Origin: Gammaproteobacteria bacterium RIFOXYD12_FULL_61_37
GTDB lineage: Bacteria; Pseudomonadota; Gammaproteobacteria; Chromatiales; Chromatiaceae
DNA length: 64,000 bases
Direction: 5' to 3'
Assembly (NCBI GenBank): GCA_001801995.1
Contig: MGZB01000055.1
Coordinates: 39,129-103,128 of the forward strand
Every line of letters begins with the position of its first letter. Within the stretch, counting starts at the first letter, position 1. The translations under genes and the position numbers were made by a program. Below are positions 1 through 9,500 of the stretch, piece after piece. The notes under the pieces are model-generated. The model had not been told where the DNA came from. It ran no database searches and was given only the letters and a program-made list of their open reading frames with translations.

Positions 1-298
1 CTCTAGGATGGGTCGAGGAACGAGCCCTATCGGAAGGCTGCGAGATCCCTGGGGGATGGGGACGTGTCTACCAGCGTCTTGCTACTCCAGGCCCCCAGCC
101 GGACGCCCGCGTAAAACGTCCTTGCCTTGGTCGGCGAGCTGCCGCCGGCACGGCATGGCCTTTGATCTGGCCAAGGTGCAGGTGGATTTTGTACACGCCA
201 CTGGCGGTGTGATGCCATTTTCCGTCGAGGAAAGGCAGCAGGACTCCCGTATGCTGGGTGGTGTGGGGAGGGCAGGAGGGAAACCCGCGTTTGCCCGA
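1..298. other. left-edge stretch, no gene recognised
   Basis: GC-rich stretch at the window edge. Open frames exist on both strands, but their products are Arg/Pro/Ala-rich with no recognisable domain and no convincing ribosome binding site. It may be a remnant of a mobile element whose body lies outside the window, but I cannot show that. Confidence 0.3.
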
Positions 299-478
299 TT
301 AGGTATTGCTCAACTTTTTGATAATTGTCTTTGCCAAAATTTCATTAATCTCATTGTGTCGAGGTAATGGCTGAGACTGCTTTGTTTCCGGATTGGTGTA
401 CCAGTCGTGCCGTCCACCATTACGAACAAGTATGCATCCTATTTGCTCAAGTGCCTTGATTAAATCGCGCCTTTTCAT
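299..478 (-). CDS. hicA: HicA-type mRNA interferase toxin (59 aa)
   Basis: Small toxin of the HicA (YcfA-like) family, which folds like a double-stranded RNA-binding domain and cleaves mRNA. The product starts MKRRDLIKALEQIG and carries GGRHDWY, in which the His is the expected catalytic residue. It ends with a Lys-rich helix (IIKKLSNT). Length is normal for HicA (about 60 aa). Its ATG directly abuts the stop of hicB (478/479). The order is antitoxin first and toxin second, the reverse of the classical E. coli hicA-hicB order but common elsewhere. Visibly AT-richer than the neighbouring genes, as is usual for mobile toxin-antitoxin pairs. Confidence 0.85.
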   Translation of the reverse strand: MKRRDLIKALEQIGCILVRNGGRHDWYTNPETKQSQPLPRHNEINEILAKTIIKKLSNT

Positions 479-670
479 TTAGGCAACCAATAGCTCTTCG
501 ACTTTATGAATATACGGCACCTGACCTGACTCAAGGTCAATTAATAAGTCTTTCAAATTATCGATAAGTTCATCCTTACTTGTGCCCTGCGTTTGGTAGT
601 CAGGGTATTCGTTGATGAACCCAATATAAAAGTCACCATCTTGCCACGATGTGAATTTGATAGTTCTCAT
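479..670 (-). CDS. hicB: HicB-family antitoxin (63 aa)
   Basis: Antitoxin partner of HicA. The product shows the HicB partial RNase H-like fold pattern: beta strands with DGDFYIGFINEYPDY, then a helix beginning TSKDELIDNLKDLL. Proteins of this short form lack a separate C-terminal DNA-binding domain, so autoregulation may be weak or indirect. A GTG start three codons upstream (679) is possible, but GGAG at 681-684 stands 10 nt from the ATG at 670 and nearly touches the GTG, so I chose 670. Probably cotranscribed with hicA, which begins at the next base after this stop. Confidence 0.85.
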   Translation of the reverse strand: MRTIKFTSWQDGDFYIGFINEYPDYQTQGTSKDELIDNLKDLLIDLESGQVPYIHKVEELLVA

Positions 671-850
671 GTAAACCACTCTCCGTAAGTTAGTGAGAAA
701 GAAAGTCTACGACACCTAGCATTTTGCCTAGCTGGCCTACAACCACGCTGGCACAGGGTTGAAGTTTACCACTGATTTCGGCGCGTGGTTTTCGGCCGGC
801 GCTGAGGCGGCTGTTAGGCAATCTTTTGTTGGGTCAGCCAGCGGAGGCAA

Positions 851-879
851 CAGGAAAGACATGTCTCCATTCTTTCCTG
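851..879. other. stem-loop in the hicB-gspE intergenic region
   Basis: Perfect 9-bp inverted repeat CAGGAAAGA / TCTTTCCTG around an 11-nt loop, about 75 nt beyond the stop of the minus-strand GspE-like gene. It may help end that transcript, but no T-run follows on either strand, so it is not a classical intrinsic terminator. The rest of 671-952 shows no gene. Confidence 0.4.
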
Positions 880-952
880 TTGATAACTCGCAATTATTTC
901 AATGAATTAGTCGTTTTTCCAAGGACTTGGATCGAGAAGCAGGCGGCCCGGC

Positions 953-3355
953 CTAGCCCGCGCAGACCCGCCGCACTTGCGATATGTCGGTCAGCCCCGC
1001 CAGTACCTTTTCGATGCCGTTCTGGCGCAGTGACCGCATGCCTTCGCGTAGCGCCAATTGCGCCAGTTCGGAGACGGGGGCGTGTTTGACGATGAGTTGC
1101 TTGATGGCGGGGGTTGCCTCCATCAGTTCGTACAGCCCGATCCGGCCGGCGTAGCCGGTCTGGTTGCAGCGGTCGCAGCCCACCGCGTGAAACAGTTGCA
1201 GGCCTCCATCCTTGTCGGCATATCGATCCATCCACCGCTGACGGATTTCGGTGGTGAAGTGTTCGGCCTCGGTGGCGCCGGTAAACTTGAAATCCTGGCA
1301 GTATTCCGCCAGCAGGCTGTCGATCTCCTCCGGTTCGGGCCGGTAGGGGGTCTTGCATTCACCGCAGAGGCGGCGGGTCAGGCGCTGGGCCAGGACCCCC
1401 ACCAGGGCGTCGGCGAAGTTGAAGGGGTCCATGCCCATGTCGAGCAGGCGGGTGATGCTCTCCGGGGCGCTGTTGGTGTGCATGGTGGAGAGCACCATGT
1501 GCCCGGTGAGCGAGGCCTCGATGGCGGTGCTGATGGTCTCGGCGTCGCGCATCTCCCCTACCATGATGACGTCCGGATCGGCGCGCAGGAAGGCGCGCAT
1601 GGCGGTGGCGAAGGTGAGGTTGATCTGGGGATTGACCTGAAGTTGGCGAAGACCAACCTGGGTGATTTCCACCGGGTCTTCTACCGTCCAGATCTTGCGT
1701 TCCTCGGTATTGAGTTCCTTGAGCACCGAATGGAGCGTGGTGGTCTTGCCCGAACCGGTCGGCCCGCAGACCAGCAATAGGCCGTAGGGAATCTGGATCA
1801 GGCGCTTGATGGTGGCGAACTGCTCGTTGCTGAATCCCATGTCCTGCAAGGGGCGGGGGGTGCCGCCGGCCAGGATGCGCATGACGACATCCTCCAGCTC
1901 GCCGGCGGTCGGCAGGGTTGCCACGCGCAGTTCGATCTTGAGTTTGCCGTAGCGGCTGAAGTCGATCTTGCCGTCCTGGGGGCGCCGGCGCTCGGCGATG
2001 TTCAGCTTGGCCATGATCTTGATGCGGGCGACCAGTGCATTCCGCATCTGTCCCGGCACCTCCAGGTATTTGACCAGAAGCCCGTCCTTGCGGATGCGGA
2101 TGCGGGTCTTCTCCTTACCGGGGAGCGGTTCGATATGGATGTCGGAGGCACCCTTGTGATAGGCGTCGATGATGACCTTGTTGATCAGCCGGACGACGAC
2201 ATTGTCAGAGGCATCGGTCTCGGTCAGTTCCGGCGTCTCGCCGTAGGCCCCCGCGCTGGCGGCCAGCTCGTCGGTGCCGACATCCTCGATATTCACGGCG
2301 GAGTAATAGCTGTCGATGGCCCGGCGGATCTCCTCGGCCGCCGCCATGACCGGCTCTATGGTCAGTTTTGTTTGGAACTGCAAGGCATTGATCGCCTTCC
2401 AGTTGAGGGGGTTCTCGATCGCCACGACCAGTTTCGCGCCATAGCGGTAGAGCGGCAGGAGGTGGTGTTCCCGCGCGAGGGCCTCCGAGACCAACTGAAT
2501 TGCTTCGGGTCCAGCCTCGAACCGTCTCAGGTCCACATAGGGGGTGCCCATCTTCTTGGCCAGGCAGAGCTGCACATCGTTGGCCGTGACCAGCCCCCGT
2601 TCGATGAGGATCTCGCCCAGCGGCTTGTTGCGATTCAGCTTCTGCTCGGACAGCGCCATTTCCAACTGTTCATCACTGATCAGCCCCTCACCGATCAGGA
2701 TCTCGCCCAGCTTGAGATTGGGAAAGGATTTCTGTCTTTCCAGCGCCCGTTCCAGCTCGTGCGTGGTGACGACCGCCTTGCTGCGCAGATACTCGCCGAT
2801 GGTTTTCTTCCGGGCGATGTCCTGTTCCTGTAGCGTGCTGTTGATGCCCTCTTCGCTGACCAATTTCTCGTTTACCAAGACCTCGCCCAGGCGGGGGCCC
2901 ACGTCGTATTTTTTCAGCGCCTTGTGGTTGATGAAGAGGATGGAGAAGCGCCCATCGGTCTGGACTGGGAAGAAGAAGATGCCGTTGCTGTCGAACCGGA
3001 ATCCCTGAGTCTCCCCGTTCAACTGATCCCCATCCGTGAAGAGCACTTCAAACTTCTGGGGATTGGAGTGGACCTGGATCTCCCCCGCGCTCCCCTTGCG
3101 ATCCTTGCTGACAAGAAAGGGCCGGGTGAGGGGAAGCGTCATCATCTTCAGCTCGTCCAGTTTGAGCCTGACAGAAGTCCGCGCATTGAGCGGCTTGATC
3201 GAGATGGCGCCATCCTCGGGGCTATATTCGACAAGGTTGCCGGCCAATTTTGTCCCGTCGAGCGCCAGCAGGATCATCTGCTCGCCGGGGTAGACCAGTT
3301 CCGTTTCCGGGAGATCGCAGAGGGCGGGGAGCGGAAAAGGCTGGGATTGGGCCAT
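953..3355 (-). CDS. GspE/PilB/MshE-type secretion ATPase with MshEN repeats
   Basis: Cytoplasmic hexameric ATPase of the type II secretion / type IV pilus assembly family. The N-terminal ~150 residues form a beta-rich, PilZ-like region. About residues 155-360 hold several MshEN-type repeats (LGEILIGEGLISDEQLE, LGEILIERGLVTANDV), which bind c-di-GMP in MshE. The C-terminal half is a T2SSE ATPase with Walker A GPTGSGKTTT, an Asp box (VEDPVE), a His box around STMHTN, and two Cys pairs (CGEC, CDRC) for zinc. At 800 aa it is longer than typical PilB. Start 3355 is supported by AAGGAG 9 nt upstream; a start at 3382 lacks this. No pilin or secretin genes are adjacent. Two diguanylate cyclases in the window could feed c-di-GMP signalling to it, by inference only. 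Confidence 0.88.
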   Translation of the reverse strand: MAQSQPFPLPALCDLPETELVYPGEQMILLALDGTKLAGNLVEYSPEDGAISIKPLNARTSVRLKLDELKMMTLPLTRPFLVSKDRKGSAGEIQVHSNPQKFEVLFTDGDQLNGETQGFRFDSNGIFFFPVQTDGRFSILFINHKALKKYDVGPRLGEVLVNEKLVSEEGINSTLQEQDIARKKTIGEYLRSKAVVTTHELERALERQKSFPNLKLGEILIGEGLISDEQLEMALSEQKLNRNKPLGEILIERGLVTANDVQLCLAKKMGTPYVDLRRFEAGPEAIQLVSEALAREHHLLPLYRYGAKLVVAIENPLNWKAINALQFQTKLTIEPVMAAAEEIRRAIDSYYSAVNIEDVGTDELAASAGAYGETPELTETDASDNVVVRLINKVIIDAYHKGASDIHIEPLPGKEKTRIRIRKDGLLVKYLEVPGQMRNALVARIKIMAKLNIAERRRPQDGKIDFSRYGKLKIELRVATLPTAGELEDVVMRILAGGTPRPLQDMGFSNEQFATIKRLIQIPYGLLLVCGPTGSGKTTTLHSVLKELNTEERKIWTVEDPVEITQVGLRQLQVNPQINLTFATAMRAFLRADPDVIMVGEMRDAETISTAIEASLTGHMVLSTMHTNSAPESITRLLDMGMDPFNFADALVGVLAQRLTRRLCGECKTPYRPEPEEIDSLLAEYCQDFKFTGATEAEHFTTEIRQRWMDRYADKDGGLQLFHAVGCDRCNQTGYAGRIGLYELMEATPAIKQLIVKHAPVSELAQLALREGMRSLRQNGIEKVLAGLTDISQVRRVCAG

Positions 3356-3550
3356 TATTGAGAACTCCTTGATCTGAAACAATATCAGGGCGCAGAACCC
3401 AAATATTCGGCGAGCTTGTCTCTCGAAAATACGGCGACTTGCGGGTGGATGCGCTCTGGCTTCCCCCTTCGGGAAAGGGGGATTTTACTCGGGCTGCCTG
3501 TATGCACCGCGCGCAATCTCCTGTGTTGCCGGAAGAAGTAGGTTGCAGGA

Positions 3551-3590
3551 CAGGGCTTGGTATCAGGATAGCAGCAAAATCGAGACCAAC
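3551..3590. repeat. about 40-bp dispersed repeat, copy 1
   Basis: Contains CAGGGCTTGGTATCAGGATA followed by GCAGCAAAATC. A close copy occurs at 15673-15712. Both copies lie in non-coding DNA upstream of minus-strand genes (GspE-like here, V4R protein there). Function unknown. Confidence 0.55.
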
Positions 3591-3632
3591 CAGGGCAGCC
3601 CAGAAATTGCTGGATAGAGCGGGGGTTGTAGG

Positions 3633-3716
3633 GTGCAGCCTTACAAGGATTTGTTGCTGAGCCTGTTCTTCGTCACGGTGGGCATGGCTTTCAATTTCCC
3701 CCTGTCGGTTGCCATG
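3633..3716 (+). pseudogene. fragment of a CPA2/Kef-type cation-proton antiporter
   Basis: About 28 codons reading VQPYKDLLLSLFFVTVGMAF and continuing NFPLSV. This matches, by memory, the conserved helix of KefB/KefC-like antiporters (EPFKGLLLGLFFxxVGM). An in-frame TAG lies just upstream (3615), and similarity stops where the neighbouring operon's 3' end is approached. No other part of such a transporter is in the window. I read it as a gene scrap left at an insertion or deletion boundary. The rest of 3356-3729 has no further gene; the gspE promoter should lie here but none is obvious. Confidence 0.5.
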
Positions 3717-3729
3717 CGCGTGGCATTCT

Positions 3730-5490
3730 TTATCCGATTGACGGGTGTGACCACGCTGCAGCCAGATAGCGTCCCAGTTCCACCAGCGCGGCGGGGCGAC
3801 CGGATGCGAGCGCGGTCAGTTCGAAATGCGCCGGGACGGGAAGCGATGGACCCAACGCCAGGAGTATCTGGTTTTCAATCTCGCTCAGGCTGGCCGGTGT
3901 CCCATACAGGATTTCACGACCGTACTGAAGCAAGCCGGTGCGTATCCATATCTGATTCCAGTCACTCGCCAGCAGATGCCTATGCGGGTGGTCTTGCCCA
4001 AGAGACATGCAAATCGCCTGGGCGGGGGAGTCCCATAAATCATCAAGCCTGGTTGAGATCCGGCTTGCCTGATCAAGGTCGCCAGGCAGAGAAGCCCCCC
4101 GTTCCTCCGCGATGCGCCGCAGATTGGAATACACCCCGCCAGCGACCAGCCAGGCCAGGCCATGTAACTTCCTTGGCAACTTCAGATCACCCAGATATTT
4201 TCTGGTGGTCGAGTAGCCGATGGGTCCTAGACAGAACTCCACCTGCGACAAAGTGGCCAGCGGCGCCATACCCTTGTGCGGTGCCTGTGCCTTAGCTGCG
4301 CGTGCATTGGCGATGCGTTCGTACAGGCCGGTATTGCCCACCAGCACCCAGAAAAACTCCGCACCCATGGCCTGTTTCAGGCGCAGCATGGCGGCGAGCA
4401 GATCGTCCAGATGGCAGTCACATGCATACTTGCAGCCCTCCTCACCGCCAGTATCCAGGCCGCCGGGCTCCAGCTTGTCCAGTTCGTCCAGTACCAGCAC
4501 CGGTTCAATGCCGCAGCGATGCAACAAAAACAGGTAACGGCGTAATAGCGTGAGTGGCCAGGCCAGATTGTCCATGCCGTAACCGATATGGCTTTTTTCC
4601 CGCCGACTTCGCAGCAGATTCAGGGAGAGGACTCCGCCGAATACGGTTATCGCCAGCAGGATTTCTTCTCTCCACTCGGGATGCAACCACAAGGCAACAC
4701 CGCTGCTGGTCAGCAACAGGCTCAGCCCTGCAATCCCCCATTTGCGTTGGAAGCCGATTTCGATGTTTCGCTTCGAATCGTCGGATTCCCTGACTTCATC
4801 CGCATGGGCAAGGGCATAAAGTGTGCGATTCAACCGGGCGACTGCAAGCCAGTCGCGGGCACGAAGCATCATCCAGGCCGGCAGCAAAGCCAATGGCAGT
4901 AGTAACGATGGTTTGCCGACTATGAAACTGCAGAATGGTGACGCTGCCAATGTTGCCCATAGCGCGATTGTGCGGAAACGAAGGTCTCCTCTATGCTGTT
5001 CCAGAGTCAGAGCCGAGGGAGAAAGCCAGTAGTGCAAGGAGCCTAGCCGGGCGCGCAGATTGCGGCCAGAAGACCGTTGTTGCACGTTGGGGTCGAGGTT
5101 GCTGGTCAGCGCAAATAGGAGATTGCGCAACAGGGCGCGGGTTGGAGTGCTGATGTCCTTGCTCTGCTTATTGCTCTTCTTTTTGTTCCCCTTATCGGCA
5201 TAAATGTGTGGAAAGAACGGGTCCACATTCACCTGTATGATCTGCCGGTGGATACCGCGCGGCGGTCGCATCCGGCTTAGGCGCTTGCGGGTGCCTCCGT
5301 CCCCCAGCAACTTGTCCCACCAGCCAGTGCGTCTTTCGCCATTGAGCGCCTGATTCACCAGACGGGTCTTGCCTGCGCCGCGAGGCCCGCAGATGACGAT
5401 CACACCGCCCTCGTAGACCGGTCGCTCCAGGTAGCCCTGGATGGACTTGATCAGGTCTTCCCTCTCCAGTTCGTTGAATGAGTCTTTCAT
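3730..5490 (-). CDS. KAP-like P-loop NTPase with inserted membrane segments (586 aa)
   Basis: Last gene of a three-gene operon. Walker A is GPRGAGKT (residues 35-42). Walker B is VLVLDELDK (about 331-339). A sensor-like strand FFWVLVGNTG follows. Between the Walker motifs are two hydrophobic regions (about 168-206 and 250-293), each long enough for one or two membrane helices. Membrane helices inserted inside the P-loop domain are the hallmark of the KAP family (Kidins220/ARMS, PifA), so I call it KAP-like. PifA is a phage-exclusion protein, hence a defence role is thinkable but unproven. Its ATG overlaps the stop of the upstream 361-aa gene (ATGA), implying translational coupling. The C-terminal ~130 residues match nothing I recognise. 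Confidence 0.7.
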   Translation of the reverse strand: MKDSFNELEREDLIKSIQGYLERPVYEGGVIVICGPRGAGKTRLVNQALNGERRTGWWDKLLGDGGTRKRLSRMRPPRGIHRQIIQVNVDPFFPHIYADKGNKKKSNKQSKDISTPTRALLRNLLFALTSNLDPNVQQRSSGRNLRARLGSLHYWLSPSALTLEQHRGDLRFRTIALWATLAASPFCSFIVGKPSLLLPLALLPAWMMLRARDWLAVARLNRTLYALAHADEVRESDDSKRNIEIGFQRKWGIAGLSLLLTSSGVALWLHPEWREEILLAITVFGGVLSLNLLRSRREKSHIGYGMDNLAWPLTLLRRYLFLLHRCGIEPVLVLDELDKLEPGGLDTGGEEGCKYACDCHLDDLLAAMLRLKQAMGAEFFWVLVGNTGLYERIANARAAKAQAPHKGMAPLATLSQVEFCLGPIGYSTTRKYLGDLKLPRKLHGLAWLVAGGVYSNLRRIAEERGASLPGDLDQASRISTRLDDLWDSPAQAICMSLGQDHPHRHLLASDWNQIWIRTGLLQYGREILYGTPASLSEIENQILLALGPSLPVPAHFELTALASGRPAALVELGRYLAAAWSHPSIG

Positions 5491-6572
5491 GTCTGGCTCC
5501 CTGCAACTTCAGGTGGTGGTTCGCTGCGCGGATGCCAATAACCGCCGAACCAGTTGGGGTCATCTGCCCAGCCATAGTGTTTCAGGAAGGCTTCCGGCGT
5601 TTCGGTGTGGGGAAAATGGCAGTCATAGCGTTTGGCCGCCCAGTACAACAGCGCCAGGGAAGCCGGTTGCAGGCGCACTTGATCATCGAGGCCCTGCCAG
5701 GGAATCACCCAGCCATCCAGTAGCAGTTGGCGCAAATGCATGTTCAGGCGTTGGTCTACCAGGGTGCCCTGCCAGGGCAGGGGTCGGCCGGGGTTGTCTC
5801 CGATCACCGGGTAGACCTTGCCGAAGTGAGGAACCAGGCGCGCCGGAATGAACTGGCAGAGGGCGCGCAAATGGGCTTGCCCGGCCCGGCGGTTGTAAGC
5901 ATCTCTGTCCGGACTGCCGGTCAAGTAGGCAGCCACCTCGGCATCTGCACGCACCAGCCAGTCCAAGGAGGTGCGCAGACGTTCCTCCCAGTGGTCCGGG
6001 TGCGGGTATTCGGTTCCCCTCCCTGCCTCCTCACGCAACCACTGCCCCGCCCAGCCTGCGCCTAGCCAGGCCTGGTGATCGCGTTCCCTGGGGTCGGCCG
6101 GCCAGGCTGCGGCGCTATCCAGGCCGACGCTGTTCCAGATGAGGAGTTCCCTCTGCCCCAACAAATTGCTGCCGAGGGGGCGCGAGATCAGTAGATCCCA
6201 TGCCGTGGCGGGTAGCAGGAAGCCGCAGCAGCATTTCTTGAAATGGTCCTGGTCATCCAGTTTCCGCAAATGCGTGAACAGGGTGGCAGCGTCCGCCGGG
6301 TTAGCGGGCCTGTAGAGGTAGAGATGGCCTTTTTCCGGTTTCCAGTTTTCGATGCTGGCGGCGTGGGGAAGTTGCGACACGATCCAACCCAACTCCTGGA
6401 GTTTTGCGACCGGGTTGTGCGGGCTGGAATCCGGCGAAATATGGGCGGCCCGTGTGTAGTAGAAAAATAAGCCGGGGATTTTCGGGTATTCCAGGTCACC
6501 GGCTTTCGGTTGTGCCTGGTAGGCTGATTCCAGTGCCAGACAGCGCAAGGTGGTCGTGGTGGGTGCGGTCAT
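5487..6572 (-). CDS. unknown protein linking two NTPases (361 aa)
   Basis: I do not recognise a family. The protein is soluble-looking, rich in Trp, His and Pro, with no signal peptide or membrane segment. It has an unusual cluster KKCCCGF near residue 95 and repeated Trp-containing stretches (WGGAGWAGQWL-like and WADDPNWFGGYW). It sits between the propeller/ATPase gene and the KAP-like gene with 4-nt ATGA overlaps on both sides, so the three products are probably made in fixed ratio and act together. It may be an adaptor or effector of the two NTPases. No nuclease, protease or DNA-binding motif is evident by eye; structure prediction would be the useful test. Confidence 0.6.
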   Translation of the reverse strand: MTAPTTTTLRCLALESAYQAQPKAGDLEYPKIPGLFFYYTRAAHISPDSSPHNPVAKLQELGWIVSQLPHAASIENWKPEKGHLYLYRPANPADAATLFTHLRKLDDQDHFKKCCCGFLLPATAWDLLISRPLGSNLLGQRELLIWNSVGLDSAAAWPADPRERDHQAWLGAGWAGQWLREEAGRGTEYPHPDHWEERLRTSLDWLVRADAEVAAYLTGSPDRDAYNRRAGQAHLRALCQFIPARLVPHFGKVYPVIGDNPGRPLPWQGTLVDQRLNMHLRQLLLDGWVIPWQGLDDQVRLQPASLALLYWAAKRYDCHFPHTETPEAFLKHYGWADDPNWFGGYWHPRSEPPPEVAGSQT

Positions 6573-9500
6573 AGCGGATTTGCCTCCAGGTCGGCGACTA
6601 CTTGCAGCAAGGGCGCGGGGTAGTGGTAACGGTCCCTTTCGGCATCCCCTTCCAGGACGATGCTGCTGGCAAAACCGCGCAACACCACGTCGAGGTGCGA
6701 TAGGGCTGTTTCATCCCAATGGGGGCCGTGCAGTTCCACGACCAGTTCCTTGGTAGAAAAACCAGGTCGCTCTGTGGATGTCTTGCCGGTCACGGTCAGC
6801 AGTGCCGTCCACAAGCGGCCTTCACCCAGGCCGAGACGGTATTTGTGATCGGCGGCCTCCACCTCCTTAATCACCGTGGCCTGCATTTGCGTACGCACCT
6901 GTTTCGCTACCTGTTCGCGCGTCTGGCGCCAGTTGTCCGGCAGTACCAGGCGGCGTCCCGTTTCCGTGCCCGAGCAGAGCGCCAGGCCCAAGGCATGGAC
7001 CACCCAGGGCACGCCCCGGGTCAGACGCCAGGCCTCGTCGCGGTAACGCAATGGCAGGGTGATGCCCAGGCCGGCCAGCCTATCCCGCAGGAACGCCCAA
7101 GCGGTCGCCTCCTCCCAGGGGGGCAGATACAGGACGTCGGTAAAGGTATTGTAAAGTGGCGTACCCGCCGTCTCTTGCAGGATGTTCAGGCTGCCTCGCT
7201 CACCCAGGCCATACGGATAAGTCGTCGCTACCAGACAGAGGCGCCCGCATTGGATCAAGCGGCGCAAGACCGAGAACACCGGGAAAACCGATTGTCTGGG
7301 CGCTTCCAGGGCATCGAAACGCACTAGCCAGTCGGTTTCGTCCAGGGTCAGCAACAGGGCATGGCTGCTTTTCCTTTTTACCTCGTCTAGCCAGGTTTCG
7401 ATCTCCTGGAGTTGCGCCTGGGCGCGGTCAGCATTTTCCTTTTTGTCGTCCGTCCACACCCATTTCAGCGTTGGCAGACTCTGCCAAGCTGGCGTCTTTT
7501 TCACGTTTTCGACTTCGGTGCGGAACTGCCGCCAGAACCAGTAGCTCAACGACAGGCCTCTTTGTTCCACCATGCCTTCGCAGTTGATGTGGACAAAGGG
7601 ACGCGCCTCGGGCGAGTTCCCTAGATCGAACTCCAGACGCTGGCGCAAACTGGTCTTGCCCATGCGCCGCCCGGAGACGATGAGCGCGGCGCCGCTTCCC
7701 TGGTCGGCCGCGCGCAGGCATGCGTGCAGCGCGGCCAGTTGCTCGTCGCGGCCATGGAAATGCTTGGTGACCATATCGCCGGGCATGCCACCAGAGGTGC
7801 GGAAGACATGGACGGGGTCGACCGACGCCCGGCGTGCGGCGATCTGATTGAGCACTGCGCGGATTTGCACCCTGGGGGTCTGCACCAGACGCAGCACATC
7901 ATCCTGTTGCAGGCTCAGCACCCGGCCCGGTAGCCTGCCTTTGGTATCGTCCAGGGCCAACCAGAGGCCAGGGGATTGTTTCTCCAGTTTGCCTCTTTGC
8001 TGTGGGCTGGTATCCGGCATGACCAGATAGAGGTGCGGGTAGTCTACATAGTGCAGCTCAACAGGTGTATCGCTACGCCACACGCCACCGCTGGCAAGCG
8101 CCTTGCCGCCGAAGGATTCAAGCAGGACCTGGGCGCCGCGCTCGCGCAATTTCATGTCCTGCCCGAACAACGGGTAAACGGCTTGCCGGCGCTGCCGGTT
8201 GTCTTCCACCTTGCCGATGTCAGCACCGAGAAAACGGGCCTCCTCCTCCAACGGTACTGCGGACGGGTCCACCGCCTGCCAGAACGCCCAGCCCATCGCA
8301 CTGGCATTGTCGGCGTAGTAAGCCATAGCCTCGGCTTGGCCGACATAGAGGGTCTCGCCCATGCACCAAGCACCCAGCGCTTCGACCGGCAGGCCGGCCA
8401 ATTCGCTTTCCAGTTCCGCCAGACGGTACTCATGCGTTCCGCCCAGCAAGCGCGCCAGCAACCTCCGTATCTGTTCTGCGGGGAGCAGATAGCGGGCCAA
8501 GGCAAGTTCTAGTGCCACGCTCCATTCACCGGGACGTGCCATCCGCCAGCAGGACATCGCGGCCCAATCCAGGCGGGAGCCGGTGGAACCGTGGAACAAG
8601 GCATGCACCTCTTCCAGCAGTCGCGCGGAGGAAGCACCCAAGGCCAAGTCCGGGCTGAACACAGTGGTGTGTTCGTCCGGCACCTCGCCCAAGCGCTTTA
8701 TGGCGCGTGCGTACACGTCGACGCCGTATTTTGTCCGCACCAGATACGCCAGCCGGGTATGTTCCCTGGAAGGCCAGACATGGCCCTGCAACCAATACAA
8801 GGGGCGCCGCGCATCGAGCAGCCTGGACAGGCGTTTCCAAGTCGGTTGCCATTCCGGCTCCGAGGTGAAGGCGTCCACGTCTCGCGTTGCCCGGATGGTA
8901 TGCTCCAGGACGGACAGACGGGAACGCATCTGATCACGAAACTCCAAGCGCAGGCGACCACTCAGCTCACTCAGCTCGGTAGTGCCCAGGGGAATTGTCA
9001 GTTCCGCCGGCGAGCGGCTTTCCGCAAGGGTAAAAGCTGGGATTTGCAATGGCTGGCCGGACCAGTACACCTTGGCCAATTTCAGCTCATATGGGGTGCG
9101 ATTGGTAAGCGCCAGGCGCAATTCGACCTGCCCCCCCTCCAGCCAGCGGTCTTGGCAGGACAAGTTAATGTGGGGCTGGTCTTCCGACAGTGCTTTCTCA
9201 TCCAGTTGGTTCTGGCGCTGCTCCAGCAATCTTCTCCAGGCATCACGCAGGCGCGGCCAGAGCAAGGCCAGCAAAGGGTGGTCGTCGAGGCGGAACGGCG
9301 ATGTCCAGACATGACCGCCAATCTGGGTCAGGGCTTGGCGTTCTTCCCAGGCGAAGGGCAGCGTGGCCTGTTGCTTTTCCCGCCAGTGGCGCAGGCGTTG
9401 CCCAAGCTCCTCCACCCAGATGCGCCAACCAGGGGTGTCCGGCCAGAGACTGGACAAAGCATCGATCTGGCCCGGCACCAGGGGAGAAAGGCTAGGGGCG

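Noticed and set aside
8-367. 119-codon open frame at the left edge on the plus strand
   Set aside because: Arg/Pro/Gly-rich with no homology I recognise, and it overlaps the sure hicA gene on the other strand.
726-819. attC-like block near hicAB (GCCTAGC ... GTTAGGC)
   Set aside because: R' fits the consensus, but R'' has a mismatch, the arms are unequal and the usual AACTT-type flank before R' is missing. It may be chance or a decayed site, so it is not listed.
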